From NCBI GenBank assembly GCA_024236015.1, contig JACKLK010000003.1:310001-374000 (forward strand): a DNA stretch of 64,000 nucleotides, read 5' to 3'. Source of the DNA: Rhodoferax sp. Its GTDB lineage: Bacteria > Pseudomonadota > Gammaproteobacteria > Burkholderiales > Burkholderiaceae_C. The position numbers and the translations under genes were made by a program. Below, one piece after another: positions 17,170 through 25,465 of this stretch. Position 1 is the stretch's first letter, and each line of letters opens with the position of its first letter. A model generated the notes under the pieces. The model saw nothing but the letters and a program-made list of their open reading frames with translations, was not told the origin of the DNA and did not search any database.

Positions 17170-18353
17170 GACCCACCTCCAGAGGCGCGCAGCTGCGACG
17201 GCGAACGGTCCAGGCGCCGGTCGTGCAAGCCGGTGCCCTTGCGCCGGAGTTGCAGTTCGCTCCAGGCCGACTCATCATCGGCCCGCGCCGCGCTGTACAA
17301 GGCCACCCACCAATCGACAGGCTCGCGCTGCAGGCGCAGATTGCGCCGCGCCAGTTGCAGCGCGCGCGGCGCATCGTCGTCCAGCCACACTGCGATCAGC
17401 GCAGCCTCGCGACCATGCAGGTCCGGGTCATCCCCGCGGCGCACCAGTTCGGCGGCGCGTGACTGCAGCGTCGCGCGCAGCGCCAGCCAGCGGGCATCCC
17501 CGAGCCGGCGCAGCGCGCTCGCCCGGCGCAACACGACGGCGTCCGTGGAGGGCAGAGGCGCAAGCACCGCCAGTGCCTGGGCCGCATCTCCGGTGCGCAA
17601 CAACAGGTCGGACAAGGCAACTGCCGTATACAGGTCCGGCGCCGCCATCAGACTGGCGCGGTAGGCGGCCAGTGCCTGCGCATCCTGGCCCGCGCGCTCC
17701 AGCGCCTCGGCGTGCAGCGACAACAACCAGCTGCGCTGCGCCGGCACACGGCTTTCGCGCGCCAGCGCGTTCAAGCCGGTGGTCGCCGCGTCGTGTTGCC
17801 CTTGCAGGGACCGTGTCTCCAGCCGACAGGCCGTTGCATACGGCTCGGTGCCCGCCCGCCCCACCGCGGCACAGGCATGCAGCGCGGCGGGATAGTCGGC
17901 GCGCAATCGCTCGAGCGCGGCCAGATCGAGCCAGGCCTGCGCATGCCCCGGCGCACGCGCGACGACATTGCCCAGCAGCGCGCGTGCGGCGTCGAATGCG
18001 TGCCGCCCCTGTTGCACGGTGGCCTGCAGCACGGCCACGTCGACCGGGGCCGAGGCGTGATCCCACCATGGCGCCAACAAGGCCTGGGCACGCCCCCAAT
18101 GGCGGGTGTCACCGCTCTGGCGGGCCTGCGCGATCTCTGCGCGGACCTGGCGCAGCAGCCCCGGCGTGGCCACTGCCGCAGCGCCCGCGGCCGCGGGCGG
18201 CCGCTGCCGCACCGTAGGCTCCGACAGCGTTTCCAGCACCTGGCCGTCGTGCGTGGGCACGATGGTGGTGAAGGCCCTGCTGCCGGCATGTGCCAGCAGC
18301 AGGGGCAACACGGCCAGGGCCAGGCGCCAACGTGCGACAGAGCTGCGGGTCAT
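17166..18353 (-). CDS. Exported tetratricopeptide-like repeat protein
   Basis: A 395-residue protein with a signal peptide (WRLALAVLPLLLAHAGSRA). The rest is alpha-helical, rich in alanine and leucine, with TPR-like pairs such as HAQAWLDLAALERLRADYPAALHA, AEALERAGQDAQALAAYRAS and AVALSDLLLRTGDAAQALAVL. It has no catalytic motif and is probably a periplasmic scaffold. It starts 19 bases after the small lipoprotein gene and overlaps the HupE-like gene by four bases, so it likely works with these envelope partners. Confidence 0.8.
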   Translation of the reverse strand: MTRSSVARWRLALAVLPLLLAHAGSRAFTTIVPTHDGQVLETLSEPTVRQRPPAAAGAAAVATPGLLRQVRAEIAQARQSGDTRHWGRAQALLAPWWDHASAPVDVAVLQATVQQGRHAFDAARALLGNVVARAPGHAQAWLDLAALERLRADYPAALHACAAVGRAGTEPYATACRLETRSLQGQHDAATTGLNALARESRVPAQRSWLLSLHAEALERAGQDAQALAAYRASLMAAPDLYTAVALSDLLLRTGDAAQALAVLAPLPSTDAVVLRRASALRRLGDARWLALRATLQSRAAELVRRGDDPDLHGREAALIAVWLDDDAPRALQLARRNLRLQREPVDWWVALYSAARADDESAWSELQLRRKGTGLHDRRLDRSPSQLRASGGGS

Positions 18354-18372
18354 GACGCCAGCGGCAAGGCGA

Positions 18373-18615
18373 TCACAACGGCGCGGGTTCGGCCGTATCG
18401 TCCACGGCAAGCGTGAGCGCGTTGATGTCGATCGGATCGCCGGTCTCGGACGTGCCGGCGATCAGCGACCCGATGAAATCGACCAGGGCGGTCACGTCCC
18501 GTGCGATGTCCGGCGGCGCAGTGACCGGACCAGCACCGCCCCCGCCCCCGCATCCCGCCATGCCCATTGCCGCCACCAGCGCCACGGGCCATATCCATCG
18601 TGTTCGTATCGTCAT
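18373..18615 (-). CDS. Small lipoprotein
   Basis: An 80-residue product with a lipoprotein signal: WPVALVAAMGMAGC, with the cysteine followed by a run of glycines and a flexible GPVTAPP stretch. The body (DVTALVDFIGSLIAGTSETG) is short and acidic, with no known domain. AGGAG lies eight bases before the ATG at 18615. It is 23 bases after the DUF4331 gene and 19 before the TPR gene, in the middle of the operon. Aspartate after the lipid cysteine is absent (glycine instead), so outer-membrane sorting is expected. Confidence 0.72.
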   Translation of the reverse strand: MTIRTRWIWPVALVAAMGMAGCGGGGGAGPVTAPPDIARDVTALVDFIGSLIAGTSETGDPIDINALTLAVDDTAEPAPL

Positions 18616-18638
18616 GATTGCTCCTTGTCGTGACGGGT

Positions 18639-20225
18639 TCACATGGCGCCCGGATTCGGTGTTTGGAGATAGGGGAAGCCGGCCAGGAATGGCACCGTGG
18701 CCTGGTCGACCCCGTCATGGATGTTGGCCGAACCTGCACCCAGCGGCACACTGGTGGCCTTGCACATCGATGTCACGCCAGGGACGCCCGGCACGCTGTT
18801 GAGCCCGAGCGCGTCGGCGTCGCCGTTGATCACGCACAGGCCACCGAGCATCGCCACCAGCGCAATGTCGACCACGTCGTCCTTGGGTCGCCGTCCGTTC
18901 GGGAAACCGGCGTTGTCGGTACCCGCAGCCAGTGCATTGCCGGCCACGCCGAGCCGGTTCTGCATCGCGAACGGCACCGGCGCAATCGCGGTGTTCAGGC
19001 GCAGCATCTCGGACGGTGTGGAATTCGCCGCCGGCTTGTTGACGCCGGTGATGCCGGTCAGGAAGGTGGTGGCCAGGTCGGTCCGCGGCAGGTTGATCGG
19101 CGCAACGTTGGCGCCCAGCACGACACCCAACAACGCCGGCAAGGTCGGGTTGGTCACATAGGTCAGGAACTGCGCGTCGTCCTTGGGCTGCGAGGCGTTG
19201 AACCTGTCCTTGTCGGGCAGCCCGATCACGACCTCGTTGACCAGCGGATTGCCCAGGCGCGATACCTGTGTCCAGGCGCCACCGGCCTTCTCCGCCCGGT
19301 CATTGCCCGCGCCCGGATTTCCGTTGAGCAGACGGCCCTGGCGCATGCTGGCGGTGGTCCAGCCGCCGATCACCGGTTCGCCGCCGGCGGTCAGGCAATC
19401 CTTGTGCACCTCCAGCGCCAGGGACGTGACATTGGTCTTCTGGATGTCATGCTGGCCACCCATGCCGGCCGCATCCTTGTTGGCCGGGTCGAGCAGGAAT
19501 GCCGCCGGCGCGTTGACCAGGTCGAAGATCGTGCCGAGGTTCACCGCGAATCCTTCGGCACGCTGGCCGACGAACACCCGGCCCTGGTCCTTGCCCACCG
19601 GGCAGCCAGGGATGGTCACGGCATGGATGTGCTGCGCGGCATAGGCGGGATAGTCGGCAATGGTCTTGGTGCCGATGTTGTCCACCGGCTTTTCGAACGT
19701 GGCGCTGCCGCCGGTCTTGGTGACCGCCGTGGCCGAGCCCTTGCGCCGGTCACCGCGCATGACGTTGACGGTATAGGTTTCGTTGACGTTCAGGTTGGCG
19801 GCATTGAGGCCGCTGACCGCGCCGGCCTGGATCAGGGGAATCGGCACACTGGCACCACCGATCGTCAGCGGTATCGACTTGAGTGTGTTGCGAAACCGGA
19901 ACTGGAAGGTGATGTCCTCGCGCGCGTCGCCGTTGTTGTCGATATGGATCTCGTACAAGGCGTTCGGGTCGAGCGAGAAATAGTTCGGGCCGCCGTACGG
20001 CCCTTGCAGCGGCTGGTAGTTGGCGATCAGGGTCACGTAGTCCGAGCGGCCGCCGCTGCCGTTGGCAGCAACGCCTTCGTAGCTGCGGAACATGTAGAAG
20101 TCGGTGCCGTCGACCTTCGGACTGGTCGTGATGAACGGGGCCTCGCGATGACTGGACGCGAAGGCGCTGCCGGTTGCGAGCAGCAGCAGGCAGGCGCGTG
20201 TCAGTGAATGGATCCTGGAATGCAT
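18639..20225 (-). CDS. DUF4331-domain secreted protein
   Basis: A 528-residue exported protein. The signal peptide (residues 1-23) is followed directly by SSHREAPFITTSPKVDGTDFYMF, the opening of the DUF4331 family, and the domain fills the protein (YFSLDPNALYEIHIDNNGDA, DITFQFRF, VFVGQRAEGFAVNLG, LGNPLVNEVVIGLPDKD, DVVDIALVAM). The many aspartate/asparagine turns suggest an extracellular, possibly calcium-loving beta fold; no activity is known for the family. It is the largest member of the sigma-linked operon and probably its main exported product. Confidence 0.86.
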   Translation of the reverse strand: MHSRIHSLTRACLLLLATGSAFASSHREAPFITTSPKVDGTDFYMFRSYEGVAANGSGGRSDYVTLIANYQPLQGPYGGPNYFSLDPNALYEIHIDNNGDAREDITFQFRFRNTLKSIPLTIGGASVPIPLIQAGAVSGLNAANLNVNETYTVNVMRGDRRKGSATAVTKTGGSATFEKPVDNIGTKTIADYPAYAAQHIHAVTIPGCPVGKDQGRVFVGQRAEGFAVNLGTIFDLVNAPAAFLLDPANKDAAGMGGQHDIQKTNVTSLALEVHKDCLTAGGEPVIGGWTTASMRQGRLLNGNPGAGNDRAEKAGGAWTQVSRLGNPLVNEVVIGLPDKDRFNASQPKDDAQFLTYVTNPTLPALLGVVLGANVAPINLPRTDLATTFLTGITGVNKPAANSTPSEMLRLNTAIAPVPFAMQNRLGVAGNALAAGTDNAGFPNGRRPKDDVVDIALVAMLGGLCVINGDADALGLNSVPGVPGVTSMCKATSVPLGAGSANIHDGVDQATVPFLAGFPYLQTPNPGAM

Positions 20226-20297
20226 GGTGATTCTCCTGGTGGTCGTCGTCGTGCCGTCGCAGCACGATGCGAAGGCTGCTGAGGGCTGCGAGGGCGT

Positions 20298-20846
20298 CTA
20301 CATCGCGACACGCCAGAACACATAGTCGGCGGTGTATTGCACGACCTGCTTCGCACCCAGATTGGCCGCGCCGCACGGGGCCGCCGGTGCCACGCCGCCG
20401 CGGGTGTTGACGCGTTGCACATGGCTGACGCCCTGCATCGCGCCCATGCCCATGGCCGGATCGGCCTTGACCAGCTGCAACGGGATATTGCCGCTGCCAG
20501 CGGGCGCGACCGCCAACTGGGTTCCGGTGATACGCGATCCGTCGATGCTCTCCCAGGTCGCCGGCGGGCCGTAGTACTTGCCGACCATCGCGCCACTGCG
20601 GTTCCTCAACGCGGCGTCCGGGCCGGCAAACGCCCATTCGAACTGGCCCGCCCCATCGGCCTTGGCACGGCATTGCCACGTGATGTCACCTGCGGCCATG
20701 GTCTGCATGGCAACCGTGTGACCAGCCGGCACCTGTACAGCAGCCGGCAGGCCGGCCTGCGAATACGGCGCCATCGACGGCCCGGTTCCGGCGCAGGCGG
20801 AAACGGCCGCCACGGCGGCAATGGTGAGTATGAGTCGGACGCGCAT
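20298..20846 (-). CDS. DUF3455-domain lipoprotein
   Basis: A 182-residue protein. A lipobox (AAVAAVSAC, cysteine near residue 18) is followed by the DUF3455 pattern: VPAGHTVAMQTMAAGDITWQC, FAGPDAALRNRSGAMVGKYYG, PATWESIDGSRITG, and TADYVFWRV at the end. DUF3455 proteins are secreted and of unknown function, often beside ECF sigma or DUF4331 genes. AGGAGT precedes the ATG at 20846. This is the first gene of the operon, 72 bases before DUF4331, and is divergent from the sigma factor gene. Confidence 0.82.
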   Translation of the reverse strand: MRVRLILTIAAVAAVSACAGTGPSMAPYSQAGLPAAVQVPAGHTVAMQTMAAGDITWQCRAKADGAGQFEWAFAGPDAALRNRSGAMVGKYYGPPATWESIDGSRITGTQLAVAPAGSGNIPLQLVKADPAMGMGAMQGVSHVQRVNTRGGVAPAAPCGAANLGAKQVVQYTADYVFWRVAM

Positions 20847-21178
20847 GTGATTACTCCTGTTGGCGAAGGCAAACACCGGAAATGCCGCATGCATGGGCAC
20901 ACGGCGCCGGCCTTCCTGCTGGACGATGCGCCTTTCAGGGACGCAACCGGACGACGCATTCGTCCGATGCCGTGAATACGCAGCGATACCTCGCCCGGAT
21001 TCAGATCCCGATAGACCCTGCCATCGGGTCGGGTTCAGCCGGTGCCACATCCAGAACCCGGGTTCGCGCGTACCCATGTCGGAACATCCAGTCCAACGCA
21101 CCCATGCACCTCCCCTGGCCCCCCATCCCGAACCGGCTTCGCCGATCGCGCGACGCCGATTTACCGCACAATGACCTG
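20847..21178. other. Divergent promoter region between DUF3455 operon and ECF sigma factor
   Basis: This 332-base gap carries no gene I can support. It must hold the promoter of the five-gene envelope operon and that of the sigma/anti-sigma pair, and is where an ECF-dependent promoter would be expected. GCATCG-containing sequences occur on the operon strand near 20930-20975, and another lies in the gap before DUF4331, but two or three short matches are too few to call a promoter element. Confidence 0.4.
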
Positions 21179-21754
21179 ATGCACCTGCCCATGCGCGACT
21201 CCGATCTGATCGACCTGCTCGATCGCGTTTCCCGGCGCGATGCCCCGGCCTTCAAACTGCTGTACGACCAGTGCGCTCCGAAGTTGTACGGCCTGGCCAT
21301 CCGGGTGGTGGACAACCGAAGCTGGGCCGAAGACGTCTTGCAGGACGCCTTCATGGTGATCTGGCGCACCGCGCCGGATTTCCGGGCCTCGCTCAGCCCG
21401 CCGATGGCCTGGATGGGCCTGATCGTGCGCAGCCGCGGCCTGGACTTCCTGCGCCGACGTGCCAGCCAGCGCACCCACCTGGCGCAACCCATCGACGATG
21501 GGATGGCCGACGCTCTGGCCGACGACGCGCCATCTCCGCTGGACACCGCACAGGCCAGCGAACAGGCGTGGGCCCTGCACCAGTGCCTGCAGCAGCTGGA
21601 CAACCGGCAACGCGAAGTGGTCAGCCTGGCCTATGTACGCGACCTCAGCCATGGCGAACTGGCGGCCCAGCTCCGGTTGCCGCTGGGCACCATCAAGACC
21701 TGGATCCGGCGCGGGCTGGAACAGCTGCGCACCTGCATGGCGCGTTTCGCCTGA
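21179..21754 (+). CDS. ECF-family RNA polymerase sigma factor
   Basis: A 191-residue extracytoplasmic-function sigma factor. Region 2 (FKLLYDQCAPKLYGLAIRV, AEDVLQDAFMVIWRTA, MAWMGLIVRSRGLDFLRRR) and region 4 (LQQLDNRQREVVSLAYVRDL, GELAAQLRLPLGTIKTWIRR) are complete, without a region 3. It is most like the SigK-type group whose partner is an RskA-family anti-sigma factor, and such a gene follows 10 bases later. ATGs at 21179 and 21191 are both possible starts. Likely target is the divergent DUF3455-HupE operon, an inference from layout. Confidence 0.9.
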   Translation: MHLPMRDSDLIDLLDRVSRRDAPAFKLLYDQCAPKLYGLAIRVVDNRSWAEDVLQDAFMVIWRTAPDFRASLSPPMAWMGLIVRSRGLDFLRRRASQRTHLAQPIDDGMADALADDAPSPLDTAQASEQAWALHQCLQQLDNRQREVVSLAYVRDLSHGELAAQLRLPLGTIKTWIRRGLEQLRTCMARFA

Positions 21755-21764
21755 GGCCCGCACC

Positions 21765-22553
21765 ATGGACCTGAATCGACATCCCGATCTGCTGGACCGG
21801 CTCGCAGCCAGTCATGCATTGGGCAGCTTGCGCGGCGGAGCCCGCCGGCGCTTCGAATCGATGGCGCGCGAACACCCCACCGTGCGCGCGGCGGCATGGG
21901 TGTGGCAGGCACGCATCGCCAGCCTGACCGAGTTGCAGTCGCAGCAGATACCGGACCCGGCGGTGTGGCAACGTATCGACCGGCTGGTTCGTGCGGAACG
22001 GCAGACGGCACTGCCCGCCGGCGCCGCCGCGGCCGGCTCACCCGCCGCGGCCGACACGACGCCGCGCTGGTGGGACCGGCTCGGCTGGTGGCGCGGTGCC
22101 GCGGCGGCCGGGGCCTGTGCCACGCTGCTGGCCGTTGTTGCCGGATGGCAATTGGTCGAACAACGCAGCGCCCAGGTGACGCAACTGCAGGCGCAATTGC
22201 AGGCCGTGCCGCGGGACGCTTACGTGGCGGTGTTGCACGACGACAAGTCCACCGCCTCGATGCTGGTGACCTTCGACCCGCGCAACAACCGCCTGACGCT
22301 GCAACGCGTGGGCGACTACCGGGAGTCGCCTGAGCGCTCGCTGCAGCTGTGGGCGATTGCGCCCAGTGGCGGACCGCGTTCGCTGGGCGTGCTGGATCGC
22401 GAACCGGTGCTTCGCCTGGCCGCGGGCGAAGCCGACGTGCGCGACGCGACGGCACTGGCAATCAGCCTGGAGCCGCGCGGCGGCGTGCCCGGCAGCGGCG
22501 GGCCGACCGGGCCGGTGTTGTTCTCGGGCCGGCTGATCCAGAAGTTGCCCTGA
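21765..22553 (+). CDS. RskA-family membrane anti-sigma factor
   Basis: A 262-residue single-pass protein. The cytoplasmic N-terminus (DLLDRLAASHALGSLRGGARRRFESM) is the RskA-type sigma-binding segment, lacking the zinc motif of other anti-sigma factors. A transmembrane helix lies at about 110-128, and the periplasmic RskA domain follows (DAYVAVLHDDKSTASMLVTFDP, SLQLWAIAPSGGPRSLGVL, ALAISLEPRGGVPGSGGPTG). It should hold the sigma factor at the membrane until an envelope signal triggers proteolysis; a rhomboid protease gene is convergent just downstream, though rhomboids are not the usual RskA proteases. Confidence 0.88.
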   Translation: MDLNRHPDLLDRLAASHALGSLRGGARRRFESMAREHPTVRAAAWVWQARIASLTELQSQQIPDPAVWQRIDRLVRAERQTALPAGAAAAGSPAAADTTPRWWDRLGWWRGAAAAGACATLLAVVAGWQLVEQRSAQVTQLQAQLQAVPRDAYVAVLHDDKSTASMLVTFDPRNNRLTLQRVGDYRESPERSLQLWAIAPSGGPRSLGVLDREPVLRLAAGEADVRDATALAISLEPRGGVPGSGGPTGPVLFSGRLIQKLP

Positions 22554-22637
22554 TGCCGGCGGCTTGCGCGAGCTGCAGCCCTTGCCGCCGCGCAGCGCGA
22601 TCGTCGGGGCCGGCGTGGGCGCGGCAACCGGCGACGA

Positions 22638-23228
22638 TCAGCGCCTGGGACGCCCGAACGGCGCCTGCCCGCGCCAGTACCGCATCATCAACCAGCCGCC
22701 GAGCAGTCCGCCGAGATGGGCGAAATGCGCGACGCCGCTGGCGCTGCCGGTCACGCCCAGCGTGAGTTCGACCGCGCCGTAGAGGCCGACGAAGACCGGC
22801 GCGCGCATCGGGATCGGCGGGATCAGCGGCGTGATCTTGCGCCGCGGGAACACCATCGCAAAACCGATCAGCAGTCCGAACAGCCCGCCCGAGGCACCCA
22901 CCGTCGGGGCCTGGGAGCCCATCACGCCGGTCACGATCAGTTGCGCGGCCGCGGCCACCAGCACGCTGGCGAAATAGAACTGCAGCATGCGGCGCGTGCC
23001 CCAGACCCGTTCGAGTTCGGAGCCGAACATCCACAGGCCGAACATGTTGAACGCCAGGTGCGTCAGGCTGCCGTGCAGGAAGGCGTAACTGACGACCTGC
23101 CACGGCCGGAACAGCTCGGTGGCCCATGGCCACAGGCCGAATTGCACGATGATGGTCGGGCCCAGTTGCTGGACGACGAAAAACACCAGCACATTGACGA
23201 TCAACAGGGCCTGGGTGACAGGGGGCAT
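22638..23228 (-). CDS. Rhomboid-family intramembrane serine protease
   Basis: A 196-residue membrane protease with six predicted helices. The active-site parts are all present: HLAFNMFGLW (H57, N61), GASG with serine S113, and AHFAHLGGLLGG with H171 as the probable catalytic histidine. Rhomboids cut other membrane proteins within or near the bilayer. The ATG at 23228 follows GAGG. It lies convergent to the anti-sigma gene and divergent from the CorA-type transporter; a link to either is not shown. Confidence 0.88.
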   Translation of the reverse strand: MPPVTQALLIVNVLVFFVVQQLGPTIIVQFGLWPWATELFRPWQVVSYAFLHGSLTHLAFNMFGLWMFGSELERVWGTRRMLQFYFASVLVAAAAQLIVTGVMGSQAPTVGASGGLFGLLIGFAMVFPRRKITPLIPPIPMRAPVFVGLYGAVELTLGVTGSASGVAHFAHLGGLLGGWLMMRYWRGQAPFGRPRR

Positions 23229-23416
23229 CAAAAAAACCTCGAACGGCGCACAAGCATCGCTTGCCAATGTACACGACACGCATGGGCGGCAGTCCCCGCG
23301 GCGGGGTCCGGGTGTGTCGGAGCGCCTGCCGCGGCCGACCCGCAGGTACGATGCAAGCGTGTGACGGAACACCGGCGGCGTGCCGCGGCACCGCAGGCCG
23401 GATCAGGAGGACAGGC

Positions 23417-24394
23417 ATGACGGAAGAAGACGGACTGGTCTGCGCATACCTGCGCGGGCGCGACGGGCAGTGGCGCGGCATCGGCTGGGACGAGGTGCAG
23501 GCCTGGAGCGCCGGCAACGGCCTGTTGTGGGTGCACCTGAACCGCTCGGCCGAACGGGCCCGGCACTGGTTGCAGCGCGACAGCGGGCTCGACGCGCTGG
23601 TGGCCGAAAGCCTGCTGGCCGAAGAAACCCGGCCCCGTGCGCTGGAGCGCGACGGCAACCTGCTGGTGAACCTGCGCGGCGTCAACCTCAATCCGGGTGC
23701 GGACCCCGACGACATGGTCTCGCTGCGGATGTGGTGCGAGCCCGAACGCATCGTGACCTGCCGCGGGCGGCGCCTGATGGCCATCGACGACCTGCGCGAG
23801 CGCATCGCCAAGGGCCGCGGGCCAGCCGATGCGGGCGCGTTCCTGGTCGAGATCGCGGGCGCGCTGGTGAACCGGGTGTCGCCGGTCATCGAAACCCTCG
23901 ACGAGACCCAGGACGAACTCGAGGACCAGGTCGTGACCGGCGAGCGCCAGGAGATCCGCAGCCGGCTCTCCGCGTTGCGGCGCCAGGCGATCAGCCTGCG
24001 GCGCTACCTCGCGCCGCAGCGCGAGGCGATGGCCCGCATCCTGGGCGAATCCGTGGCCTGGCTCGACCAGCACCACAAGGCGCAGTTGCGCGAGATATCG
24101 GACCGCACCATGCGTTACGTCGAGGACCTCGACGCGATCCGCGAACGCGCCGCGGTGATCCAGGACGAAGTGGCCAACCGGGTCGCGGAATCCATGAACC
24201 GCAACATGTACATGCTGGCCATCGTGGCGACCGTCATGTTGCCGCTGGGGTTTTTCACCGGACTGCTGGGCATCAACGTCGACGGCATGCCCGGCGCCCA
24301 CGACACGCCATGGGCGTTCTGGGCGGTGAGCGGCTTCCTGGCCCTGCTGGTGCTGGCGCAGGTGATCGTCATGCGCCGGCTGCGGTGGTTCTGA
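23417..24394 (+). CDS. CorA/ZntB-family metal transporter
   Basis: A 325-residue protein: a large cytoplasmic alpha/beta domain and long helices (about 1-260) then two C-terminal transmembrane segments. The pore loop after the first helix reads GLLGINVDGMPG, where ZntB proteins have GVNVGGIPG and CorA has YGMN, so this is closer to ZntB, a zinc carrier. The long stalk helix (ETLDETQDELEDQVVTGERQE, RLSALRRQAISLRRYLAPQR) is typical. The ATG follows a strong AGGAGG. Direction and metal remain to be tested; ZntB is now viewed as an importer coupled to protons. Confidence 0.83.
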   Translation: MTEEDGLVCAYLRGRDGQWRGIGWDEVQAWSAGNGLLWVHLNRSAERARHWLQRDSGLDALVAESLLAEETRPRALERDGNLLVNLRGVNLNPGADPDDMVSLRMWCEPERIVTCRGRRLMAIDDLRERIAKGRGPADAGAFLVEIAGALVNRVSPVIETLDETQDELEDQVVTGERQEIRSRLSALRRQAISLRRYLAPQREAMARILGESVAWLDQHHKAQLREISDRTMRYVEDLDAIRERAAVIQDEVANRVAESMNRNMYMLAIVATVMLPLGFFTGLLGINVDGMPGAHDTPWAFWAVSGFLALLVLAQVIVMRRLRWF

Positions 24395-24492
24395 ACCGTG
24401 CGGGTCGTGCCGACCGGACGCGGGTGGTGATCTAATCGGGGCAGCCCTGATTTTTGTGCCGCCTCCGGCTCCCGACCACCACTGCGCAACCC

Positions 24493-25431
24493 ATGACCGT
24501 CGACGACGCCTATGCCGAACTGGGCCTGCCGCCCGGTGCCGACCTGGCACAGGCCAAGGCCGCCTGGCGCGCCCTGGTGTCGCGCTGGCATCCGGATCGC
24601 AATGGCCATGCGACCGCCTCGGCGCGCATGCAGCGCATCAACTTGGCCCTGGAGCAGATCCGCGCCGCGGCCCAGGCGCCGGCCAGCCGCAAGGCCGCGG
24701 CCCGGGCCGAACCGGCGCCGCGTGCCGTACGGACCGTGCAGCACCGGGTCCGGCTGACGCTGGAAGAAGTGGCCGCGGGTTGCATCAAGCTGCTGCAAGG
24801 CAGCGTCGTCGAGACCTGCCCGACGTGCTCGGGCAGCGGACATGCCAGCAAGCCCCTGGACTGCGAGGCCTGCGCGGGCCAGGGCACGATCCATGAACGC
24901 ACCTGGTTCGGCTGGTTCGGCGCCGCCACGGCGTGTACCGCCTGCGACGGCAGCGGCAAGATCCAGCCGGCCTGCAAGGCCTGCGACGGCCGCGGCAAGA
25001 CCGAAGTGGCGCGGTACCGCGTGTCGGTGCGCCTGCCCGCCAATCTGCACGACGGTGACGTGCTGCATGTCGGTCCGCAGCGCGGCGCCTCGACCGTGGC
25101 GCACGACATCCATGTGGAGGTGCTGCCGCATGCCAGCCTGGTGCGCGAGGACGACGGCACCGTGCGCTGCGAACTGCCGGTCGACGGTTTTGCGTGGGTC
25201 GCCAACCGCACGATCGACATTCCCACGCTGCGCGGCGCGCAGGCGCTGGGCCTGCAACGCGGCCAGGTGATGTACCGCCTGGCCGGCCAGGGTTTCCCCC
25301 CGCGTGCCGGCGGCAGGCCCGCCGACCAGGTGGTGATCGTGGTGCCGAAGTTCCCGACGCAGCTCAGCCGCGAGCAGGAGCGGCTGCTGAACCGACTGGC
25401 GGCAACCACGTCCGGCAAGGATGGGGGTTGA
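24493..25431 (+). CDS. Divergent DnaJ-like J-domain protein with zinc-finger repeats
   Basis: A 312-residue co-chaperone-like protein. The J-domain covers residues 4-60 with the HPD motif (SRWHPDRNG). A DnaJ-type cysteine-rich region follows with four CxxCxGxG repeats: CPTCSGSG, CEACAGQG, CTACDGSG, CKACDGRG. The C-terminal substrate-binding part is recognisable (RLPANLHDGDVLHVG, VDGFAWVANRTIDIPTLRG, LAGQGFPPRAGGRPADQVV). It lacks the glycine/phenylalanine-rich linker; an alanine/arginine-rich stretch takes its place. It is not next to dnaK or grpE and so is probably an accessory J-protein with a narrower job than DnaJ. Confidence 0.85.
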   Translation: MTVDDAYAELGLPPGADLAQAKAAWRALVSRWHPDRNGHATASARMQRINLALEQIRAAAQAPASRKAAARAEPAPRAVRTVQHRVRLTLEEVAAGCIKLLQGSVVETCPTCSGSGHASKPLDCEACAGQGTIHERTWFGWFGAATACTACDGSGKIQPACKACDGRGKTEVARYRVSVRLPANLHDGDVLHVGPQRGASTVAHDIHVEVLPHASLVREDDGTVRCELPVDGFAWVANRTIDIPTLRGAQALGLQRGQVMYRLAGQGFPPRAGGRPADQVVIVVPKFPTQLSREQERLLNRLAATTSGKDGG

Positions 25432-25465
25432 GGCGCCGGATCCATTTTTTTCTGGAGCTTGACCC

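Noticed and set aside
22599..22639. GATCGTCG/CGACGATC inverted repeat as a terminator between the anti-sigma and rhomboid genes
   Set aside because: The right arm overlaps the rhomboid stop codon, the loop is long and no T-run follows, so a terminator call is not supported.
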